From the NCBI GenBank assembly GCA_043745295.1, contig JAYTTN010000591.1, positions 1-51,736 on the forward strand: a stretch of 51,736 nucleotides of DNA, in the 5' to 3' direction. The notes beneath the pieces are model-generated. The model made no database searches. It was not told where the DNA came from and saw nothing but the letters and a program-made list of their open reading frames with translations. This stretch comes from JALHQU01 sp043745295 (GTDB lineage Bacteria; Planctomycetota; Planctomycetia; Gemmatales; Gemmataceae). The stretch's first letter is position 1. Each line of letters starts with the position of its first letter. A program made the position numbers and the translations under genes. Below are positions 42,760 to 49,094 of the stretch, one piece after another.

Positions 42760-43362
42760 TCACTTGTCGAGCTTCGGCGGGTGAACCCGGTGCGACCACG
42801 GAACGCTGACTTCGTACACGGAATCCTCCTCCTTCTGCCACTCCGTCACCGTCGCGTACGCCCCGGATTTGTCCTTCACAAGATACAGCAGGTAGGCCGG
42901 CGTATCCAGGAGGACGCGGTCGTCGGTCTTGCGGTCGCGGTTATGCACCTTGAGATCTGCCTGGCCGAGACGGAATTCCACGAACCGCGGGGAGAACAGT
43001 TGCGACCACTCTTTGTTGTCGGTAAGGCGATGATGGAGGACATCGAACTCGTCCGTTAACTCGCCCTTAAGGCCGACGATCCGAAGGAAACGAGTCTTGA
43101 GTTCGGTGCGGGTGGCTTCAAACCCCATCTCTTTATTCAGGTCGAAGGTGCGTCCTGTCAGCGCTGTCTTGAGTGGATATCCGATGACGACGGCGTCGGC
43201 CTTCTTCTCCAACCTTGCCACCTTTTCAGGCACGAAAGCCGTGTTGATTTGACTCGCCGTACTGAGTTGCATCTTCACTTCAGGTATTTTCTCTTCATCT
43301 GGACGGCGGCAACCGGCCTGCACGCTTAGGCCTACCAGAACGATCCCGATGACGGTGCGCAT
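42760..43362 (-). CDS. Predicted lipoprotein downstream of the Rhs-like gene
   Basis: The 200-residue protein has a lipobox (SVQAGC, Cys18) after a signal (RTVIGIVLVGLSVQAG), so it should be a membrane-attached lipoprotein. The rest is soluble, alpha/beta with VVIGYPLKTALTGRTFDLNK and WSQLFSPRFVEFRLGQADLK segments, and no known domain. It begins 40 nt after the chimeric gene's stop on the same strand and shares its lower GC, which suggests joint transfer. Periplasmic lipoproteins encoded right after Rhs-type genes are often cognate immunity proteins; this is inference only. Confidence 0.65.
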   Translation of the reverse strand: MRTVIGIVLVGLSVQAGCRRPDEEKIPEVKMQLSTASQINTAFVPEKVARLEKKADAVVIGYPLKTALTGRTFDLNKEMGFEATRTELKTRFLRIVGLKGELTDEFDVLHHRLTDNKEWSQLFSPRFVEFRLGQADLKVHNRDRKTDDRVLLDTPAYLLYLVKDKSGAYATVTEWQKEEDSVYEVSVPWSHRVHPPKLDK

Positions 43363-43402
43363 ATGCAACTCCGACGTGGCCGCAGTTTGGTCTTGGTTAG
43401 GT

Positions 43403-45298
43403 TCATCTCGGCAGGGTCGCTCGCAATGTCGTTTTACTCGTCCCTTCAATGGCAGGAAATAGGATCGCGGAAAATGCTTCCTTGCCGAGCGTGATCGGTT
43501 TATTGTTGGCCCCAAGCCCGCCGTCGAACTGTTTGAGTGAGAGAATCGCATCGAGGTCGAGACCGGGGTCCAACTTCTTTAACCCGGCCGCGAAATCCTT
43601 CTGTCCCAGTCCCTGAACCGGCTGGTAAAAAATGTAGAGATACTTGTACCGATACACGTTTTCTTGCTTGGGCGGAATATGGATTTCTCCCAAAACTTGC
43701 TTGTAGTCGTCCTCACCACAGGACAACATCGTCACGAATTTCCCTTGGTCGTTTTTCACCGGCACATACGTCGCGGTCTTCGACGGCCCAAAGACGGCAT
43801 CCACTTCGTGGATCAACAGCGAGATCTTTTTTCCGCCCGGAAGACTGTAGCCCTCGCGAATGTGGGTGTCCTCGACAACCTTCGCGGTGGGATCGACTCT
43901 GACTTGGTCGATGACATAGCGCCAGTGCGACTTGTCCGACTTGGGGAGATCGTACGCCTTCGCGTCGGTGTCGAAGAGGAAAGTTCGTGTGCGAATCGCT
44001 TGCAGGAAGTATCGACCGGCGTTGTCCCATCCGGTCGGCGTGCCGAACTGGAACTGGAAGGTGAAGCCGGGAGTGCCGTTAGTACTGAGTGCGCGGAGGA
44101 GGGCACGCTCGGTGTCCGTGTAATCCTCCAGGGGATCGCTACCGGGGGGGCCTTGCGGAATGAACTTCTCTGGTCGGGGGAGGGTTAACTTTGGGTACGG
44201 CTTCACCTTCGGTGGCTCTAACCCGCTCGGGTCCACTTCATTCGTCGCGTTGTTGCCGACATAGCGGTACAGGTTCGCGTCGCCGGCGCGGAAGCCGATG
44301 GTGCCCTGGCCGATGAACGGCGCGGTGCTGAACACTGACAGACTGGCAGGGGCTTCTGGCGGTCGCATCGAACTCGTTGAAGCAGGCTGCTTCCCAAGGA
44401 TTTCGTTGCCCAGCGCCCACAAGGTCATCGGGTGGCCGGGTTCGTCCCGCTCGAAGCGGCCGATGTTGGCCTCACAGCTGGCGGCGATCTGCTCTCGGCT
44501 GTTGGTGCGGTTGGCGGGGAACAGATACCGAGCCAGGAGGAGATCCCGCTCGGCGGCGGCGAGCTGCGAGACATCGCGGAGGTGGCGGGCACGAAGGCCG
44601 ACGAAAAGTCCCAGCATTTCGCGGGGCGAGACGGCACGCAGATCGGAACCACTTCGCAGGGCTTGCGGTGGCAGGCGATGCTGTTGGATCAGGAACTCGT
44701 CGGGGTCGGATTTGAATCCGCCGTAGTCCGACTGCGTCGCCTCGATGTTGTGCGTCACCTCGCCGTCGTCGTACCGGCAAATGAAGTGCGACCCGACGCA
44801 CGCCAGCGACACCGGCCAGCCCAGTCGCCAGCCGAGCGCGACGTGAAGCGCGGCGAGATTGCCACAAGTGCCCCGGCGGGTGTCCATGACACCGTTCAGG
44901 AACAGGTGCGACGGGTCGGTGTACCGAATGGCGGTGAGGTCACGCTGGTCCTCGCGGTACGCGACGCCGAGTTCGCGTTCGACGTACTCGCACAGCACTC
45001 CGAGGTGGAAGAAGTGGATGTCGTTCTTCCAACCGGAGGGGTTCCGCCAGAAGTGGCCTTGCGCCTTGGTGATGAGCCGCTGAACGCCTGCGGCCCACTC
45101 GTCGGCGAGTTCCTGGTAACGGCAGATGTTCAACTCGGCGAGGGCGGGAATGCCCTTTGCGACCTGGAGGTTCAGTACGAGGGGATCGATGCGGGCGAGT
45201 TCCTCGTCGCTCATGGCGACATGGATGGGCAAGGATTGCCGAACGGGCACGGGGTTCCGTTTTGCTACTGCCGGCTTGGGTTCGTGAGTTGCGACCAT
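43403..45298 (-). CDS. Transglutaminase-like (SirB1-type) protein fused to an Rhs tail and variable C-terminal domain
   Basis: A 631-residue protein in three parts. Residues 30-290 are a transglutaminase-like domain with the catalytic Cys145 in RRGTCGNLAALHVALGW and His183 in GEVTHNIEATQ. Residues 332-360 (TIGFRAGDANLYRYVGNNAT, NEVDPSGL) are the tail of an Rhs/YD-repeat core, the segment directly preceding Rhs toxin domains. Residues 361-631 are a unique domain unlike any I recognise. The Rhs core proper is missing. The frame is intact across both joins. No signal peptide is seen, so the tail would stay in the cytoplasm. It reads as a deletion fusion or a captured orphan Rhs C-terminal cassette. 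Confidence 0.8.
   Translation of the reverse strand: MVATHEPKPAVAKRNPVPVRQSLPIHVAMSDEELARIDPLVLNLQVAKGIPALAELNICRYQELADEWAAGVQRLITKAQGHFWRNPSGWKNDIHFFHLGVLCEYVERELGVAYREDQRDLTAIRYTDPSHLFLNGVMDTRRGTCGNLAALHVALGWRLGWPVSLACVGSHFICRYDDGEVTHNIEATQSDYGGFKSDPDEFLIQQHRLPPQALRSGSDLRAVSPREMLGLFVGLRARHLRDVSQLAAAERDLLLARYLFPANRTNSREQIAASCEANIGRFERDEPGHPMTLWALGNEILGKQPASTSSMRPPEAPASLSVFSTAPFIGQGTIGFRAGDANLYRYVGNNATNEVDPSGLEPPKVKPYPKLTLPRPEKFIPQGPPGSDPLEDYTDTERALLRALSTNGTPGFTFQFQFGTPTGWDNAGRYFLQAIRTRTFLFDTDAKAYDLPKSDKSHWRYVIDQVRVDPTAKVVEDTHIREGYSLPGGKKISLLIHEVDAVFGPSKTATYVPVKNDQGKFVTMLSCGEDDYKQVLGEIHIPPKQENVYRYKYLYIFYQPVQGLGQKDFAAGLKKLDPGLDLDAILSLKQFDGGLGANNKPITLGKEAFSAILFPAIEGTSKTTLRATLPR
44219..44305 (-). 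other. Rhs core tail segment within the transglutaminase gene
   Basis: These bases encode residues 332-360 of the chimeric protein, including GFRAGDANLYRYVGNN and DPSGL, the conserved end of Rhs cores. Everything upstream in an Rhs gene (YD repeats) is absent here; a cytoplasmic enzyme precedes it instead. This marks the probable recombination junction. Confidence 0.8.
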
Positions 45299-45476
45299 GA
45301 CTGTCCCCTCAGGTTCGACGGGTTGAGTGTTGCCGGATTAGGCGAGCCACTCAAGCGAAAAAAGTCAAAAAGTTCGGCGATGGGATCTTGCTCAAGACCG
45401 GCCTGCTACTGGCATGGCGGGCACCGATCTGTCGGCTAGACTGGATACGATTACCACCTCCCGCCCCGGTGCCGCC

Positions 45477-46937
45477 ATGCATCCCGTCGCCGACCACCAC
45501 CGCCACCTCACCCGCCGGGCGCTGTTCGGCCGCGCCGCCACCGGCGTCGGCACCGCCGCCCTCGCGTCCCTGATGGCGCGAGACGGGCTGGCGGCCGAAA
45601 CGCGCAAAGCCGTCGGCGGGCTGCCGGGGTTGCCGCACTTCGCACCGAAGGCCAAGCGGGTCATCTACCTGTTCCAGAACGGCGCGCCGACGCACGTCGA
45701 TCTGTTCGACTACAAGCCGAAGATCGCGGAGCTGCACGGCAAGCCGGTGCCGGAGTCGTTCATCGGCGGCAAGCGGTTCAGCACCATGACCGGCAGCGCG
45801 ACGGGCAAGCTGATGCTGTCGCCGATCGAGCCGTTCAAGCGGCGCGGCAAGTCCGGCGCGTGGGTGAGCGAGTTGCTGCCGCACACGGCCAGGATCGCGG
45901 ACCAACTGACGTTCGTGAAGGGCATGTATACCGAGCAGGTGAATCACGCGCCGGCGATCACCTTCCTGCTCACCGGCGGCGAGCAGCCGGGCCGCCCGAC
46001 TCTGGGCGCGTGGATGAGCTACGGCCTCGGCAGCCTGAACGAGAACCTGCCGACGTTCGCGGTCATGACGAGCATCAGCAAGGGCACCACCTGCGGGCAA
46101 ATCTTCTACGACTTCTACTGGGGCAGCGGGTTCCTGCCGAGCAAGTATCAGGGCGTGAAGCTGCGCGGCAGCAACGAGCCGGTGCTGTACCTCGACAACC
46201 CGAAGGGCACCAGCCGGGAGGTGCGTCGCGGCATACTGGACGACCTCGCGGCAATGAACGAGTTGAAGCAGAAACAGATGGGCGACCCGGAGATCGCCAC
46301 CCGCATGGCGCAGTACGAGATGGCGTACAAGATGCAGACGAGCGTGCCAGAACTGACCGACTTCACCAAGGAAACCAAGGAAACGCTGGACAGCTACGGG
46401 CCGGGCGTGAAGGAGCCGGGGACGTTCGCGTACAACTGCCTGATGGCCCGCCGGCTGGCCGAACGCGGCGTGCGCTACGTGCAACTGTTCCACGCCGGGT
46501 GGGACCAGCACAACAGCTTGACGACCGAGTTGTATACGCAGTGCAAGGACACGGATCAGCCGAGTGCCGCGCTGGTGGCGGACCTGAAGCGGCTGGGGAT
46601 GCTCGACGACACGCTCGTCGTGTGGGGCGGCGAGTTCGGCCGCACCCCGTTCATCCAAGGGGCGTTCGACGACCGCAAGCGGTGGGGCCGCGACCACCAC
46701 CCGTATGCGTTCACGGTGTGGATGGCCGGCGGCGGCGTGAAGCCCGGCCTCAGCTACGGCGAGACGGACGAGCTGGCGTTCAACGTGGTCAAGGACGGCG
46801 TCCACGTCCACGACCTGCAAGCCACCATCCTGCACCTGCTCGGTCTCGACCACGAGAAGTTGACGTTCAAGTTCCAGGGCCGCGACTTCCGCCTGACCGA
46901 TGTCCACGGCAAGGTGGTGAAGCCGCTGCTGGCGTGA
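45477..46937 (+). CDS. DUF1501 domain protein (sulfatase-like, planctomycete-specific)
   Basis: The 486-residue protein carries a twin-arginine-like leader (HLTRRALFGRAATGVGTAAL) and a DUF1501 domain with an alkaline-phosphatase/sulfatase-type fold (VIYLFQNGAPTHVDLFDYKP, VQLFHAGWDQHNSL, VWGGEFGRTPFIQG, HHPYAFTVWMAGGG). Metal-binding Asp, His and Glu residues appear conserved. These proteins nearly always follow a DUF1549/DUF1553 gene in planctomycetes; here that partner is missing. ATG 45477 places the leader correctly. It is divergent from the transglutaminase-Rhs gene. Substrate unknown, possibly sulfated polysaccharides. Confidence 0.9.
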   Translation: MHPVADHHRHLTRRALFGRAATGVGTAALASLMARDGLAAETRKAVGGLPGLPHFAPKAKRVIYLFQNGAPTHVDLFDYKPKIAELHGKPVPESFIGGKRFSTMTGSATGKLMLSPIEPFKRRGKSGAWVSELLPHTARIADQLTFVKGMYTEQVNHAPAITFLLTGGEQPGRPTLGAWMSYGLGSLNENLPTFAVMTSISKGTTCGQIFYDFYWGSGFLPSKYQGVKLRGSNEPVLYLDNPKGTSREVRRGILDDLAAMNELKQKQMGDPEIATRMAQYEMAYKMQTSVPELTDFTKETKETLDSYGPGVKEPGTFAYNCLMARRLAERGVRYVQLFHAGWDQHNSLTTELYTQCKDTDQPSAALVADLKRLGMLDDTLVVWGGEFGRTPFIQGAFDDRKRWGRDHHPYAFTVWMAGGGVKPGLSYGETDELAFNVVKDGVHVHDLQATILHLLGLDHEKLTFKFQGRDFRLTDVHGKVVKPLLA

Positions 46938-47031
46938 CGGTGGAATACCTCCCGGCAGTGAGTGGTGGGACGAGTTGGCTCGGCCGCAACGGTTTTTTCA
47001 CACCCGCAACGCCCACTCCCCAACCTCACCC

Positions 47032-47967
47032 ATGACCCTCCGCCCGCTCGGTCGCACCGGTTTGGCCGTCTCCCCACTGACCCTGGGCGGGGCGCAGTTC
47101 GGCCAGCAGTACGGGCCGCTCGGCATCGAGCAGGCGCGGCGGGTCGTTCACGCCGCCATCGACGCCGGAGTGTCGCTCATCGACACCTCCGCCTTTTACG
47201 GCCGTGGCGAATCGGAACGCATCCTCGGCGACGCGCTGGCCGGCGGCTGGCGGGAGAAAGTGGCCATCTGCACCAAGGCCGGCCGGCTCGACCGCGACCA
47301 GTTCGATTTCACCGCCGCCGGAATGCGGGCGTGCCTGGAGGGGTCGCTGACACGCCTCCGCACCGATCACGTCGAAGTCCTGCTGGCGCACGACATCGAG
47401 TATGCCGACGACTTCGACCGCGTGTTCGCCGAGACGGCCGAAGTCTTGCACCGGCTGAAGGCCGAGGGCAAGGCGCGGTTCGTCGGCATGTCGTGCCTGC
47501 CGCTCGGCCTGCTGGCGACGGCCATCGAGAAATGCAACCTGGACGTGGTGGTGTCCTACTGCCACTTCAACTTGCAGAACCGCCAACTGCTGTCCGCCCT
47601 GCTGCCCGTGGCGGACGCACACGGCGTCGGGGTGCTGAACGCCAGCCCGCTGGGGATGGGACTGCTGACGAACGGCGGCCCGCAGCCGTGGCACCCCGGC
47701 GACGCGGACATCAAGGCCGCGTGCCGCGCCGCCGCCGCGTGGTGCGCCGACCGGGGCGCGGACATCGCCGTACTCGGGATGCAGTTCTGCCTCGCCGAGG
47801 CGCGGATTCCGAGTACCATCACCGGCGCGGCTACCGTCGGCGAACTGACCGCGAACCTTGCGGCACTTGCCGCCCCGCCGGACCCGGAGCTGCTGGCCGG
47901 CGTCGAGGCCGTCCTTGCGCCGGTGCGCGACCGCATGTGGGTGAGCGGCAACTGGCGGGTGACTTGA
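47032..47967 (+). CDS. Aldo/keto reductase
   Basis: A 311-residue member of the NAD(P)-dependent aldo/keto reductases, a TIM barrel. The catalytic tetrad is recognisable: Asp and Tyr in DTSAFYGRGES, Lys in CTKAGR, and His in LLAHDIEY. The overall shape resembles sugar dehydrogenases of the L-galactose/L-fucose type, but substrate cannot be told from sequence alone. It follows the DUF1501 gene by 94 nt on the same strand and could be cotranscribed. Confidence 0.9.
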   Translation: MTLRPLGRTGLAVSPLTLGGAQFGQQYGPLGIEQARRVVHAAIDAGVSLIDTSAFYGRGESERILGDALAGGWREKVAICTKAGRLDRDQFDFTAAGMRACLEGSLTRLRTDHVEVLLAHDIEYADDFDRVFAETAEVLHRLKAEGKARFVGMSCLPLGLLATAIEKCNLDVVVSYCHFNLQNRQLLSALLPVADAHGVGVLNASPLGMGLLTNGGPQPWHPGDADIKAACRAAAAWCADRGADIAVLGMQFCLAEARIPSTITGAATVGELTANLAALAAPPDPELLAGVEAVLAPVRDRMWVSGNWRVT

Positions 47968-47979
47968 CGAGCCGGCGGT

Positions 47980-48042
47980 TCCGAGCCGGAAGCGTGAGCG
48001 ACGGGTGCGAGCGAAGACCGTCGCTCACGCTTCCGGCTCGGA
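47980..48042. repeat. Perfect 25-bp inverted repeat, second copy at window start
   Basis: TCCGAGCCGGAAGCGTGAGC... at 47980-48004 pairs perfectly with 48018-48042 around a 13-base loop. The right arm and following 25 bases recur at 1-51. It sits 13 nt after the aldo/keto reductase stop and may act as a transcription-ending hairpin. Confidence 0.75.
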
Positions 48043-48103
48043 TCGGAACAGACGCTCCCGGGCGGTCGCGGCTCGTAAATACACGCACTTTCCGGAGTCG
48101 TCG

Positions 48104-48733
48104 ATGACCCCCACTCCCCCCGCCCCCTGGCAAATCCGCTTCGACGGCGTCCCGGAGACGGTGCGGCTGTCCGAACCCGTGAAGGTGCTGGAGGGGCTGC
48201 GCGACGGCGACTGGGAGCCGTCCGACGAGGTGAAGGGGCCGGCCGACGCCGACTGGCAGGCCATCGAGGACCACCCGACGTTCGCCGACGCCGTGGCCGA
48301 GATGGGACCGCCGCCGACCCCGCCGGAGGACGAGACCCGGCTGGACATGAACCCGCTTATCGACGTGGCGCTGGTGCTGCTCATCTTCTTCATGCTGACG
48401 ACGACGTACTCCACCCTCCGCCGCGTGATCGCCCTCCCCCCTGCCCCGCCCGAGGACGCGGTCACCAAGCAGAAGAAAGACAACAACCAGTTGGAGGACC
48501 GCGTCTTCCGGGTGAAGGTGTCGATGGACGGCGAGCGGCTGGTGGTGCAGCTCGACGGTACCGCCATCGACCCGGTCAAGTTGAAGGAGTCGATCGGCGA
48601 CGTGATGCGGCTGACGGGCAAGCGGGAGATGTACCTGACCGTCGCCGACGACGTGTACTGGGAGGACGAGGCGAAAGTTCACGACGCCGCCAAGGGGGCC
48701 GGCGTCCACCAGATTCACATGTCGGGGAAGTAG
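48104..48733 (+). CDS. ExbD/TolR-like biopolymer transport protein with GYF-like head
   Basis: A 209-residue protein. The first 65 residues (IRFDGVPETVRLSEPVKVLE, GDWEPSDEVKGP) look like the small GYF_2/DUF4339 domains common in planctomycetes. Then comes the ExbD core: DMNPLIDVALVLLIFFMLTT, where Asp87 is the proton-carrying residue, followed by a periplasmic beta domain. ExbD works with ExbB as a rotor driven by the proton gradient to energise outer-membrane transport; no exbB or tonB adjoins. Extra N-terminal residues would lie in the cytoplasm and may bind proline-rich partners. Confidence 0.88.
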   Translation: MTPTPPAPWQIRFDGVPETVRLSEPVKVLEGLRDGDWEPSDEVKGPADADWQAIEDHPTFADAVAEMGPPPTPPEDETRLDMNPLIDVALVLLIFFMLTTTYSTLRRVIALPPAPPEDAVTKQKKDNNQLEDRVFRVKVSMDGERLVVQLDGTAIDPVKLKESIGDVMRLTGKREMYLTVADDVYWEDEAKVHDAAKGAGVHQIHMSGK

Positions 48734-49094
48734 TCCGGGCGACTCCGCTCCGAGCGGAATCGCCGGCGGGGAAGCAGGTCAGAGCTACGCCGCTGAAGAC
48801 ACCCGTACACGTCCCACCTCTCCGCAGTGGGTGCCAGGTGCCGTGTTCGTTTGTGCTTTCCGGCCTGAAAGGCCGGTTCCGTCAAGCCCAGGCCGTGAGG
48901 CCTGGGTTCCAACGGAAATGGGCACCGACCCTGAAAGGGTCGTTCAGGAAGGCCGTGAACGACCCTTTCAGGGTCGGGCGAATGGCCGTGAGACCCAGGC
49001 CTCACGGCCTGGGCTGACGGAACCGGCCTTTCAGGCCGGTAAGCAAGCTTTTCGACAGGGAACCGGGTGGGGAGAGGTCGTCAACATCCCAGCG
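48734..49094. other. Intergenic region between convergent exbD-like and katG genes
   Basis: These 361 bases hold no gene. The middle is occupied by the nested palindrome at 48855-49044; the 120 bases before it are unremarkable. Confidence 0.55.
48855..49044. repeat. 190-bp nested triple palindrome
   Basis: Three small palindromic modules (CCGGCCTGAAAGGCCGG; CCCAGGCCGTGAGGCCTGGG; ACCGACCCTGAAAGGGTCG) occur in order on one side and, complementarily, in reverse order on the other side of a short centre, so the whole can fold as one long hairpin or as several small ones. Each module is itself self-complementary. The layout is symmetric end to end with few mismatches. Confidence 0.8.

Noticed and set aside
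48855..49044. Origin of replication or attachment site
   Set aside because: No DnaA boxes, AT-rich unwinding stretch, integrase or duplicated tRNA end is present; the symmetry is that of palindromic repeats.
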